Of a DNA stretch of 64,000 nt, positions 44,071 through 52,542 are shown piece after piece (the first letter of the stretch is position 1; every line of letters starts with the position of its first letter). The stretch comes from Deltaproteobacteria bacterium (lineage in GTDB: Bacteria; Desulfobacterota; Desulfomonilia; UBA1062). The stretch lies in the NCBI GenBank assembly GCA_018433085.1, contig JAHDRW010000012.1, positions 84,606 to 148,605 of the forward strand, written 5' to 3'. Made by a program: the position numbers and the translations under genes. The notes beneath the pieces were generated by a model. The model made no database searches and was not told the origin of the DNA. It was given only the letters and a program-made list of their open reading frames with translations.

Positions 44071-45393
44071 TCAATCGTTCTCCTTCGCGGTATCCGGAAC
44101 CGGGCTCCCCTGAAGGACCATATTGACCAGGCTCCCCCAGGTGATTCCCGAAGACCGGTTGCACGCCAGGGTCGAATATCGGAGGAGGTCATCGCCAAGG
44201 GCCTGGTGCTGATCGGGAAAATAAATGGCCATCCCCGTGACCTCCGCGCCTCGGGCCATGCCGTGAACTTCGTTGTCGATGATCATGCCTGACAGGGCCT
44301 CTGACAGGTTCCGGCTCATAGTCCTTATCTCGGGTTCTCCTGCAACCAGGCCGAGCTGCTGGAGGAAACTGCCCAGATCCCGATGCTCGGGATACTCGAA
44401 ATTCACCGATGCGTCCCTGGCCTCCTCGATCCGTGCCCGCTCGGTCTCCATGTGGTCGCACAGGAGCCCGGCCAGCCTGCACAGGTCCTGCTGGAAGTGT
44501 TCGATCCGGGAGAGATCCAGGGCCGATTTCGTCATGATCAGCCCGCCGACTGACAGCTGTTCGTAAAACTCCCCGCACCTGTGGGCAGTTATCCGGGCAA
44601 GCCCGAAACCGTCCATGTCCGGGGCGTCGACGAGCCCCCGGAGAATGGTGTGGTAGGAATCTCCATAAACAGGATAGAGCCCCTCGGAGAAGACCAGGTA
44701 GTCTGCCGTTCCCCTGAACTCGTAGGCCACCTCGAACATCCCCATGAGACAGGTATCGAAATTGATGACATCGAAGGCAACACCGCCTTCCCGTACGGCC
44801 CGGGCCAGATCCGTCAGTGGGGTCATGGTGTGGCTGCCTGCAGAGGTATAGTCGATGAACATCCCCTTGGCCGTGGCCGGAAAGGCCGGATAATCCTTCC
44901 ATCCCGAGCCGTGGCTCCACAGAACCAGCGCGTAACGGTCCGCGGGATAGCTCCGTGCAGCCCAGGCGATAAATTCCGTCAGTGTCGCCGGGTCGGTCAT
45001 GTTTCTGTTGCCGATCTCCTTGTACCACGTACCCACCTGCCCGGGATCTGCATCGCGCTCAACCCTCCCGCGAATGGTCGATGAGGGTAAACCGGCGGGT
45101 CCGTCGGGCCGGAATTCCCCCTGAACCACGATGTTGACCTCGGGAGAGGACCCCACCTCTTCCATCTCGTTTATATCGGTCAGCCCCGCCTCGGAGATAT
45201 CGTTATCCGCGGCGAGGTAGACCATGTAGGTCCACGAGCTCTTCGACTTCGCGTGTACCTCGAGACCGTCTTCTTGTCCAGGCTCGCCGCTGCACGAGCC
45301 TGACAGCGCGCACATCACCAGGAGATATCCGCACCAGATCCGGAGATATCGGCGCCTCCACCGGGCGTCACCCTTCCCGCTCGAATGTGTCAC
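44071..45393 (-). CDS. Clostripain-family (C11) cysteine peptidase, exported
   Basis: The 440-residue protein has a hydrophobic signal segment (about 19-32) with cysteines at C28 and C34 that might allow lipidation, though no standard lipobox. The peptidase core shows the C11 catalytic dyad: H161 in LWSHGSGW and C215 in NFDTCLMG, with YMVYLAADNDI before them. Clostripain-like enzymes cleave after arginine or lysine and often mature by self-cleavage. The start is GTG with GGGACG upstream. The serpin gene follows on the same strand, so both should be made together and exported to the same space. Confidence 0.88.
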   Translation of the reverse strand: MTHSSGKGDARWRRRYLRIWCGYLLVMCALSGSCSGEPGQEDGLEVHAKSKSSWTYMVYLAADNDISEAGLTDINEMEEVGSSPEVNIVVQGEFRPDGPAGLPSSTIRGRVERDADPGQVGTWYKEIGNRNMTDPATLTEFIAWAARSYPADRYALVLWSHGSGWKDYPAFPATAKGMFIDYTSAGSHTMTPLTDLARAVREGGVAFDVINFDTCLMGMFEVAYEFRGTADYLVFSEGLYPVYGDSYHTILRGLVDAPDMDGFGLARITAHRCGEFYEQLSVGGLIMTKSALDLSRIEHFQQDLCRLAGLLCDHMETERARIEEARDASVNFEYPEHRDLGSFLQQLGLVAGEPEIRTMSRNLSEALSGMIIDNEVHGMARGAEVTGMAIYFPDQHQALGDDLLRYSTLACNRSSGITWGSLVNMVLQGSPVPDTAKEND

Positions 45394-45862
45394 CTGCGCG
45401 TCCCTATCAGAATTTCATCAGTATCCGCTTGTAGTGGTACGTCCTGCTACGCCCTGTAAAGGTACATAGTAGCTCGTTGCGGGCGGGCATCAAATCGAGT
45501 GATCGGACCCTGATTCGGATGGTTCTCACCGGCCATACTCCCGCGCAAGAGGCGATGAAGCCCTCGATGCATCAGATCCGGGAAAAAAGCGGGGCTGCCT
45601 CGATAATATTTTTCTCTCATTGAGTAATTTGTTCTATATTATCATTTGGCTTCAATGTGTTGAGATTTGTATGAAAATTTACAGGATGGAAATAATACCG
45701 TCTTATTATTTTACAAGACTCTCCAGGATAAATGTGCTATCATAAGAATGTGTTGGTTATTTTGGAATGCTGGTGTTTTCGGTTTCTTGATATTCTATTG
45801 TTCGTCACCTGTCAATACCCGCCGGGTGGCGCACGACAACTTTCACATCACGGAGTGCTGCC
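45394..45862 (+). other. AT-rich divergent control region before the liv operon
   Basis: These 469 bases separate the protease gene (minus) from livM (plus). The part from about 45600 to 45800 is far richer in A and T than its surroundings and probably holds the liv promoter; partial -35/-10 pairs exist but none is convincing. An 8-bp perfect A/T hairpin lies at 45690-45711. A 70-codon + frame here (45667-45879) overlaps livM out of frame and is not supported. Confidence 0.5.
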
Positions 45863-46933
45863 ATGGATATGAAGCGTGATTACTACGAAGACATCGAGGT
45901 CTTCAGCAGCGGCACGGTTCTCTTCTGGTCCTTCGCGCTGTTTGCCTTCCTCTTCACCCTGCCCCTCTACCTGCCCAGTTACAACATCTACCTCTTCAAC
46001 ATCATCCTCGTGCACGTGATCCTTGCGGTGGGCCTCAACATCCTCGTGGGTTACACGGGCCAGATATCGCTGGGACACGCCGGTTTCTTCGCCATCGGCG
46101 CCTATGGGACCGTCCTGCTCATGACGCACCTGGGCGTCCCCTTCTTTGCCGCGATCATCGCAGCCGGGCTCATAGCGGCCTTTTTCGGCTTTATCATCGG
46201 CCTGCCCGCGCTGAGGCTGGAGGGCCCTTACCTCGCCATCGCCACCCTGGGGTTCGGGCTGACCATCATGCACATCATCGGGAGGTGGGATATCTTCGGC
46301 GGACGGATGGGTATTCAGGCCCCGCCGCTCGACATCGGCATCCCGCAGTGGGGGTTGAGCGTTCTGCTCGACTCGGACGTCAAGATGTACTACCTGATCG
46401 TCGTCATTGCCATCATCATGGTGATAGGGGCCAGGAACATGATGAAGACGAGGATAGGCAGGGCCTTCGTGGCCATCCGCGACGACGATATCGCGGCCGA
46501 GGTCATGGGGGTGAACCTGCTCGCCTTCAAGACACTTTCCTTTGCCGTCAGCGCCTTCTACGCGGGCGTCGCGGGCGGGCTCTTCGGTTTCGTGCTGGGA
46601 TTTTTCGATCCCTTCACCTTCAACCTCATCCTCTCCATCATCTTTCTGGTCATGGTCGTGGTGGGGGGCCTCGGGTCGGTGCTCGGCGCCGTCATGGGGG
46701 CCGCGCTCATCACCTATCTCCAGTACGACCTGCTCAAGAACGTCGACGAGATGCCATACCTGGGCGATGTCCTGGTCTGGGTTTCCCGGAAGCTCTTCAC
46801 CGTGATCGGGCTGGAGAATTTCAACAGCATCATGCTGGGCCTCATCATGCTCGGCATCGTGATCTTCGAGCCGCTGGGCATGTTCGGTATCTGGATACGG
46901 ATCAAGAAGTACTGGAAGACCTGGCCGTTTTGA
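45863..46933 (+). CDS. livM: Branched-chain-type ABC transporter permease LivM
   Basis: The 356-residue membrane protein carries the LivM signature NILVGYTGQISLGHAGFFAIGAYG and the cytoplasmic loop GRAFVAIRDDDIAAEVMGVNL, which contacts the ATPase. About ten membrane segments. It forms the channel of a HAAT-type importer together with LivH. The order here is livM before livH, opposite to E. coli. The ATG at 45863 has an in-frame second ATG two codons on, and GGAG upstream. First gene of the operon. Confidence 0.94.
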   Translation: MDMKRDYYEDIEVFSSGTVLFWSFALFAFLFTLPLYLPSYNIYLFNIILVHVILAVGLNILVGYTGQISLGHAGFFAIGAYGTVLLMTHLGVPFFAAIIAAGLIAAFFGFIIGLPALRLEGPYLAIATLGFGLTIMHIIGRWDIFGGRMGIQAPPLDIGIPQWGLSVLLDSDVKMYYLIVVIAIIMVIGARNMMKTRIGRAFVAIRDDDIAAEVMGVNLLAFKTLSFAVSAFYAGVAGGLFGFVLGFFDPFTFNLILSIIFLVMVVVGGLGSVLGAVMGAALITYLQYDLLKNVDEMPYLGDVLVWVSRKLFTVIGLENFNSIMLGLIMLGIVIFEPLGMFGIWIRIKKYWKTWPF

Positions 46934-46961
46934 CCGCCGATGAGGGGAGCGTAAATAAACC

Positions 46962-47834
46962 ATGATCGAACAACTTATCACTGAAGGCTTGGCAATCGGG
47001 GCGTGTTACGGACTCTTCGGGGTGGCCGTGGCCATCATCTACAAAACTTCGGACGTGATCAACTTCGGCCAGGGCGAGATGGGCATGATCTCCACCTTTG
47101 TCACCTACCACATCCTCGCCCAGTACGGCCTGCCTTTCTGGCTGGCCTTTGTCCTGACCATGCTGTTCGCGGTCCTGCTCGGCATGTTCATCGAGTTCTT
47201 CTTCATGCGACCGGCCAAGGACCCCACCGTGCTCGGACTCATTATCATCACGCTTGGCGCCGAGATGCTCCTCATGGGCCTTGCGGGCTGGAAATGGGGC
47301 GCCGAGCAGAAGGACTTCACCTTCCCGCTGTCCGTCCAGAAGGTGCACGAACCCATCCCGGGTCTAATACTCAACGAGTGGTCCATAGGGGTGTTCGCGT
47401 TGACCGCGCTCATCATGGTGCTGCTCTTCCTGTTTTTCCGGTACTCCAATCTCGGCATCGCCATGCGCGCCACCCAGCAGAACCAGAACGCGGCCAGGAT
47501 CATGGGCATCAAGGTGGAGCGGGTCTTCTCGTTCACCTGGGGATTGAGCTCGCTCATCGGCGCCGTGGCCGCGATGTTCTTCGCCGCCCGGTCGGTCCTG
47601 GACCCGAACTTCATGATGGAGCCCTTTATGCGGGCGTTCGCCGCGGCCGTGCTCGGGGGTCTCACCAGCATCCCGGGTGTGGTGGTGGGGGGGCTCCTTC
47701 TGGGGCTCATAGAAAACTTCTTCGGCTATCTGTGGCCCGTATGGAAGCCCATCGTGGCCTTCGTGGTGATCATCATCATCCTCACCATCAGGCCGAGCGG
47801 GCTCTTCGCCAGGCACTACGTGAAGAAGGTATAG
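46962..47834 (+). CDS. livH: Branched-chain-type ABC transporter permease LivH
   Basis: The 290-residue membrane protein has the LivH features: GLAIGACYGLFGVAVAIIYKTSDVINFGQGEMGM at the start, GIAMRATQQNQNAARIMGIKVERVF in the ATPase-contact loop, and GLLLGLIENFFGYL near the end. It pairs with LivM to form the transmembrane pathway. It starts 28 bp after livM. The next gene begins 3 bp after its stop. Confidence 0.94.
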   Translation: MIEQLITEGLAIGACYGLFGVAVAIIYKTSDVINFGQGEMGMISTFVTYHILAQYGLPFWLAFVLTMLFAVLLGMFIEFFFMRPAKDPTVLGLIIITLGAEMLLMGLAGWKWGAEQKDFTFPLSVQKVHEPIPGLILNEWSIGVFALTALIMVLLFLFFRYSNLGIAMRATQQNQNAARIMGIKVERVFSFTWGLSSLIGAVAAMFFAARSVLDPNFMMEPFMRAFAAAVLGGLTSIPGVVVGGLLLGLIENFFGYLWPVWKPIVAFVVIIIILTIRPSGLFARHYVKKV

Positions 47835-47837
47835 ACG

Positions 47838-48314
47838 ATGGCCCGGAAGCGTACAAAGGCCCGAACCCTGGCCCTTGCAGGGGCCGCGACGGCGGTTCTG
47901 TGCGCGCTCATCGCCGCGTTCATCGTCTCCGAGAGGCCGCGATACTTTCTGGAGATGCTCTACGAGCGCCCCCGGATCGAGCAGGCCCTCCACACGTATT
48001 TCGCAGCCGAGATGAAGGGCGATCTCGCGGCGGTCTACCGATGCCTCGCTCCCTCGTCCATTTACCGGCAAGATCACACCTATGAGGACTTCCTCGCCGA
48101 CATGAAATCCAACCCTTCAAAGATAGTCCGGTACACAGTGGTCGACATCTACGGTTTGAGGCCGAACCACGATCCGCAATCGTATCCCGGGGTCGAGCGC
48201 TTTGCCCAGGTGGAGGTGGACGTGACCCTGGAATACACGGACACGCATGCAACAGCGGAGTGCAACTTCTGCTTCACCTTCCTCAGAGAGGGGGGACAAT
48301 GGTTCAAGGGCTGA
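47838..48314 (+). CDS. Membrane-anchored unknown protein within the liv operon
   Basis: The 158-residue protein has one N-terminal membrane segment (about 12-30) and a soluble domain that may fold like NTF2 (RIEQALHTYFAAEMKGDLAAVYRCLAPSS, later strands ending NFCFTFLREGGQWFKG). It starts 3 bp after livH, so it is firmly in the operon, but it is not one of the usual transporter parts. A role in assembling the transporter or in tuning it is possible; I do not recognise the family with confidence. Confidence 0.65.
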   Translation: MARKRTKARTLALAGAATAVLCALIAAFIVSERPRYFLEMLYERPRIEQALHTYFAAEMKGDLAAVYRCLAPSSIYRQDHTYEDFLADMKSNPSKIVRYTVVDIYGLRPNHDPQSYPGVERFAQVEVDVTLEYTDTHATAECNFCFTFLREGGQWFKG

Positions 48315-48369
48315 AAGTAAGATCCTGTATTTTTTCGGTATGATGGTACCAGGAGTCAACAAATGAATG

Positions 48370-48390
48370 CGCTGCTCATAAGAAGCAGCG
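48370..48390 (+). promoter_or_regulatory. Hairpin just before the first binding-protein gene
   Basis: CGCTGCT (48370-48376) and AGCAGCG (48384-48390) form a perfect 7-bp stem with a 7-base loop, 5 bases before the GGAGG ribosome site. It is not followed by a T run, so it is more likely a 5' stabiliser or processing site. Confidence 0.45.
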
Positions 48391-48403
48391 GTAAGGAGGG
48401 AGT

Positions 48404-49594
48404 ATGAAGGGAACGAGGAGTACGGTTTTCTGGTTGATGGCCTTGTGTGTGGCGCTCTTGCTGCCCGTTCAGGGACACGCGGGCGCACCCGGGTTCGACA
48501 AGAAGGAGATCCGGATCGCCCAGTGGGGGCCCCAGACCGGCCCGGCGGCACCATGGGGTTCGGTGGCGCGCGGGAGCGACCTCATCTTCAAGATGGTCAA
48601 CGAGGAGGGCGGGATCCACGGCAGGAAGATCAAATACTTTATCAGGGACGACCAGTACAACCCCGCACAGACCAAGGCGGTGGTTAAGGAACTGGTCGAG
48701 CGCAGGGGCATTTTCGCCTTTGTCGGTGGAGTGGGAGCAGCCTGCGGCATGGCCGTCAAAGACTACCTGGCCGAGAACAAGGTGGTCTGGGTGGGACCGT
48801 CCACGGCCATCAACGAATACGTGTTCCCGGTAAGCCCGTATCTTTTCGGCATATACCCGCTGTACGATGACGAGGCGAGCGTCCTCGCCAAGTATGTGGT
48901 GGAGAATCTCAAGGCACAGAAGATCGGGTTCTTCTATCAGAACGACTCCTACGGAAAGAGCGGGCTCGAAGGCTGCAAGAAGAGACTCGCCACCTACAAC
49001 ATGAGCCTCGTGGAAGAGATCTCGGTCGAGCCCGGAGAGAAGGACCTGTCATCACAGATGCTCAGGCTCAAGAACTCGGGCGCCGAGGTGGTGTTCCTGT
49101 GGGTGAACCCGACCAGCGCCACGATCGCGCTCAAGACCTGCGCGACCATCGGGTTCAAGCCGCAGTGGGTGTCGTCCAACACCCTGTCCGACTTCCCGCT
49201 CATGAACACCATCACCGGAGGCCTGTGGGAAGGCGTGATTACCGGAGGCTTCGGGGTCCCGCCCGACTCCGATCATCCCCTCATCGTCAAATACCGCGAG
49301 GCAGCGAAAAAGTACGCTCCAGAGGAGCGCTGCGGCACCTTCTACCTGGCGGGGGTCCTGTTCGCCGAGCCGCTCATCGATGCATTGCAGCGCGTGGGAC
49401 CGGACCTGAGCACAGAGGCCTTCCTCGATGCCCTCAACACGACCAAGGATTACCAGGGCATCGGTCCGAAGATCACCTGGACCCCGGAGGTTCATCAGGG
49501 CACGGATTCCATCCAGATCCAGCAGTGCGGCCCCAAAGGCAGCTATATCCTGCTCCAGGACTGGGTGCAGAACGATCTGGCGACTTGGAAATAA
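48404..49594 (+). CDS. ABC transporter substrate-binding protein 1 (LivK-like)
   Basis: The 396-residue protein has a signal peptide (about 1-27) and a type I periplasmic binding fold: EIRIAQWGPQTGPAAPWG, NEEGGIHGRKIKYFIRDDQYNP, and ETKAVVKELVERRGIFAFVGG-like blocks. It should bind a small acid or amino acid and deliver it to LivHM. GTAAGGAGGG precedes the ATG. The following gene is a close tandem copy (shared stretches include PQTGPAAPWG and DDQY), so the pair arose by duplication. Confidence 0.93.
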   Translation: MKGTRSTVFWLMALCVALLLPVQGHAGAPGFDKKEIRIAQWGPQTGPAAPWGSVARGSDLIFKMVNEEGGIHGRKIKYFIRDDQYNPAQTKAVVKELVERRGIFAFVGGVGAACGMAVKDYLAENKVVWVGPSTAINEYVFPVSPYLFGIYPLYDDEASVLAKYVVENLKAQKIGFFYQNDSYGKSGLEGCKKRLATYNMSLVEEISVEPGEKDLSSQMLRLKNSGAEVVFLWVNPTSATIALKTCATIGFKPQWVSSNTLSDFPLMNTITGGLWEGVITGGFGVPPDSDHPLIVKYREAAKKYAPEERCGTFYLAGVLFAEPLIDALQRVGPDLSTEAFLDALNTTKDYQGIGPKITWTPEVHQGTDSIQIQQCGPKGSYILLQDWVQNDLATWK

Positions 49595-49630
49595 CATCAG
49601 GCATTGCATGTGAGAGGATATCATAACGTT

Positions 49631-49660
49631 TCACCCCTTAAGAATGACGTCCCGGGGTGA
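49631..49660 (+). promoter_or_regulatory. Hairpin between the two binding-protein genes
   Basis: TCACCCC (49631-49637) pairs with GGGGTGA (49654-49660) over a 16-base loop. It ends 20 bp before the second binding-protein ATG and has no T run. Confidence 0.4.
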
Positions 49661-49679
49661 TGAGAGGATTGGGTTACTC

Positions 49680-50885
49680 ATGAAAAGGTTATCCTGTTTT
49701 CTGGTTCTGGTTGTGTGTTTTCTGATCGTGTTCCCCTGCTCCGGCAGTGCGGCAAGGTCCGGATTCGACGACGAGGAGATCCGCATCGGCCAGTTCGGGC
49801 CGCAGACAGGGCCGGCGGCCCCATGGGGGGCGGTCGCAAGGGGTGCGGGCCTGCTCTTCGATCTGGTGAACGAAGAGGGCGGCATACACGGGAGAAAGAT
49901 CAAATACTATCTGCGCGACGATCAGTACAGCCCGTCCGTGGCCCAGGCAGGGGTCAGGGAGCTCGTGGAACGGCACGGGATCTTTGCCTTTACCGGAGGG
50001 GTTTCGGGTGCAGGCGGGCATGCGGTGAAAGGCTATCTCGCCGGCAACGAGGTCCTCTGGGTGGTGCCCGGCACGGCCGCGCTCAACACCGTGGCCGACA
50101 ACCAGACCCCCCCGAGCCCGTACCGCTTCTGCTCCTATCCGCTCTTCGAAGACGAAGCCAGCGTCGTGACGAAATACGCGGTGGAAAAGCTCGGGTTCAA
50201 GAAGATCGGGTTTCTGTACCAAAACGATGTGTTCGGCAAGGGCGGGCTGACCGGCTGCAAACAGCGCCTCGCTTCATACGACATGACTCTGGTCGAGGAG
50301 GTCCCGGTCGAGCCCACGGAAAAAGACCTGGCCTCGCAGATGCTGAGGCTCAAGAATTCAGGCGCGGAATGTGCCCTCATGTGGGTAAGCCCCACGCTGT
50401 CGGTCATCACGCTGAAAACCTGTGAGAGCATCGGCTACAAGCCTCAGTGGATCGCGTTTGACGGCCTTTCGGACTACCCGATGATGCACCAGATCACCGG
50501 CGGGCTGTTCGAGGGTGTCATCACCGCCGCCTTTGTTCCTCCTCCCGACTCCGGCGACCCGCTCGTGTCAAAATATCGCGAGGCAGCCAAAAGGCTCGCT
50601 CCCGAGGAGCGGTGGGGCACCTTCTATCTCGCCGGCATCCTCTTTGCCGAGCCCCTGGTCGAGGCGCTCAGACGTGTGGGCCCCGACCTGAGCACCGAGG
50701 CATGCATCAGGGAGCTGAACAGCTTCAAAGACTGGAAAGGACTCGGCGCCCCCATCACCTGGTCTGCGGACAACCATCAGGGAACAGACTCGGTGCAGAT
50801 CCAGAAGTGCGGGCCGGGCGGCAGCTACATCCTTCTTCAGGACTGGACCGCAAACGATCTGGCTACATGGAAGACAAAGAAATAG
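49680..50885 (+). CDS. ABC transporter substrate-binding protein 2 (LivK-like)
   Basis: The 401-residue protein has a signal peptide (about 1-25) and closely follows the first binding protein in sequence, including EIRIGQFGPQTGPAAPWGAVARG and GIHGRKIKYYLRDDQYS. Differences lie mainly in the likely ligand loops (residues about 100-135, GVSGAGGHAVKGYLAG, TVADNQTPPSPY), which suggests that the two bind related but different ligands. ATG 49680 was chosen over the upstream frame because it starts the signal peptide. It shares the permease and ATPase set with protein 1. Confidence 0.93.
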   Translation: MKRLSCFLVLVVCFLIVFPCSGSAARSGFDDEEIRIGQFGPQTGPAAPWGAVARGAGLLFDLVNEEGGIHGRKIKYYLRDDQYSPSVAQAGVRELVERHGIFAFTGGVSGAGGHAVKGYLAGNEVLWVVPGTAALNTVADNQTPPSPYRFCSYPLFEDEASVVTKYAVEKLGFKKIGFLYQNDVFGKGGLTGCKQRLASYDMTLVEEVPVEPTEKDLASQMLRLKNSGAECALMWVSPTLSVITLKTCESIGYKPQWIAFDGLSDYPMMHQITGGLFEGVITAAFVPPPDSGDPLVSKYREAAKRLAPEERWGTFYLAGILFAEPLVEALRRVGPDLSTEACIRELNSFKDWKGLGAPITWSADNHQGTDSVQIQKCGPGGSYILLQDWTANDLATWKTKK

Positions 50886-50910
50886 GCATCACAAGGCTTC
50901 GGGTTTGAAC

Positions 50911-50940
50911 CCGGTCGCCCCGGACCTCCGGGGCGACCGG
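50911..50940 (+). promoter_or_regulatory. Very strong hairpin between binding-protein and livG genes
   Basis: A perfect 14-bp GC-rich inverted repeat (50911-50924 and 50927-50940) with a 2-base centre lies between the second binding-protein gene and livG. It has no T run after it, so it should shield the upstream binding-protein mRNA from 3' decay and lower livG expression rather than end all transcription. Confidence 0.65.
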
Positions 50941-50977
50941 CGCATCAAGACGCCCGAAATGACGGGGGACAAGGCAT

Positions 50978-51787
50978 ATGGCCCACTTCACGGTGGAAAA
51001 CATCGGTATCAGTTTCGGCGGCATCCGGGCCGTGCAGGACGTGAGCTTCGACGTGGGGCAGAACTCCATCTTCTCCATCATCGGACCCAACGGCTCGGGG
51101 AAGACCACCATCTTCAACATGATCAGCGGCATTTACAAGCCGGACTCGGGCAGGGTCGTGCTCGACGGGGAGAACCTCACCGGCCTCTCTCCGGACCGGA
51201 TCGCCCGGAAGGGCGTTGCCCGGACCTTCCAGAACATCCAGCTCTTCGGCAATGCCACGGTCATGGACAACCTCATGCTCGGCCGGCACATCCACATGAA
51301 AACCGGCGTGCTGAGCGGATTCTTCATGCTGGGCAAGTGGACGCCCTGCGCGCGGGAAGAGGTGAGGCACCGCGAGGTCGTGGAGCACATCGTGGACTTC
51401 CTCGATCTGCAGTCCGTGCGCGACCAGTTCGTCTCGGGGCTGCCCTACGGCAAGCGCAAGCTCGTGGAGCTGGGCCGCGCCCTGGCCCTTGAGCCCAAGG
51501 TCCTGCTGCTCGACGAGCCCTCCGCGGGCATGAACACCGAGGAAAAGGACGACTTGCGGATCTGGATCAAGGACATCCAGGAGGACTACCGGGTGACCAT
51601 CCTGCTCATCGAGCACGACATGAACATGGTGATGGGCATTTCCGACAGGATCCTGGCCATCAACCAGGGGGTGAAGATCATCGAGGGGACGCCTGCAGAG
51701 GTGCAGCAGCACCCGGACGTGATTGCGGCCTATCTCGGCGAGGAGGACATTGATGCTCACGATCAAGAACATCGAGACATGGTATGA
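50978..51787 (+). CDS. livG: ABC transporter ATP-binding protein LivG
   Basis: The 269-residue ATPase has Walker A GPNGSGKTT, the LivG-type block KGVARTFQNIQLFGNATVMDNLMLG, a variant signature loop GLPYGKRKLVELGRAL, and Walker B VLLLDEPSAGM. It couples ATP hydrolysis to LivHM transport. Its last 35 bases overlap the start of livF, so the two are translationally coupled. The ATG at 50978 follows GGGGGACAAGG. Confidence 0.95.
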   Translation: MAHFTVENIGISFGGIRAVQDVSFDVGQNSIFSIIGPNGSGKTTIFNMISGIYKPDSGRVVLDGENLTGLSPDRIARKGVARTFQNIQLFGNATVMDNLMLGRHIHMKTGVLSGFFMLGKWTPCAREEVRHREVVEHIVDFLDLQSVRDQFVSGLPYGKRKLVELGRALALEPKVLLLDEPSAGMNTEEKDDLRIWIKDIQEDYRVTILLIEHDMNMVMGISDRILAINQGVKIIEGTPAEVQQHPDVIAAYLGEEDIDAHDQEHRDMV

Positions 51788-52523
51788 TCTGATCCGCGCG
51801 CTCCACGGGGTCTCCTTCGAGATCAACGAGGGCGACATCGTGGCCCTGCTCGGCTCCAACGGCGCGGGCAAGACCACGACCTTGAAGACCATCATGCGCC
51901 TGCTCGACGACGACCAGCCCGAGAAGGGGACGATCGAGTTCATGGGAAGGCGCATCGACCGGCTCGACACCGAGGAGATCGTGCGCCTGGGCATCAGCTA
52001 CGTGCCCGAGGGCCGGGAGGTGTTCCCGGAGCTGAGCGTGATGGAAAACATCCTCATGGGCGCCTACACCAGGCGGGACAAGAAGGGCATCAGGCAGGAC
52101 ATCGAGTCGCTGCTCAAGCAGTTTCCCATCCTCGGGCAGAGGAAAAACCAGCAGGCCGGACATTTGAGCGGCGGCGAGCAGCAGATGCTTGCCATCGCGC
52201 GCGCGCTCATGAGCAGGCCCAAGCTTCTCATGCTCGACGAGCCCTCCCTGGGTCTCTCCCCGCTGCTCACCAAGGAGATCTTCGCGATCATCAGGCGGAT
52301 CAACTCGGAAGGCGTCACCATCCTCCTGGTCGAGCAGAACGTGAACATGGCGCTCAAATATTCGGACTTTGCCTATCTCATGGAAAACGGGAGGATCGTG
52401 CGGGCGGACAAGCCCGAGGTGCTCAGAGAGGACGACGACGTCAAGGAATTCTACCTCGGCATCGCGACCGAGCAGTCCGTCAAGGGATACAAGCGCTACC
52501 GGCGCAAGGTCAGGTTCAGATAG
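51753..52523 (+). CDS. livF: ABC transporter ATP-binding protein LivF
   Basis: The 256-residue ATPase has Walker A GSNGAGKTT, the LivF block LGISYVPEGREVFPELSVMENILMGAY, the signature LSGGEQQML, and Walker B LLMLDEPSLGLSP. It is the second ATPase of the HAAT-type importer. The ATG at 51753 lies inside the end of livG. The C-terminal end (GYKRYRRKVRFR) is basic. The acyl-CoA ligase gene starts 19 bp downstream. Confidence 0.95.
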   Translation: MLTIKNIETWYDLIRALHGVSFEINEGDIVALLGSNGAGKTTTLKTIMRLLDDDQPEKGTIEFMGRRIDRLDTEEIVRLGISYVPEGREVFPELSVMENILMGAYTRRDKKGIRQDIESLLKQFPILGQRKNQQAGHLSGGEQQMLAIARALMSRPKLLMLDEPSLGLSPLLTKEIFAIIRRINSEGVTILLVEQNVNMALKYSDFAYLMENGRIVRADKPEVLREDDDVKEFYLGIATEQSVKGYKRYRRKVRFR

Positions 52524-52542
52524 AGAAGGGGGAGGCCGGAGA

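Noticed and set aside
45667-45879. 70-codon + frame before livM
   Set aside because: Overlaps the livM start out of frame, lacks a ribosome site and lies in AT-rich control DNA.
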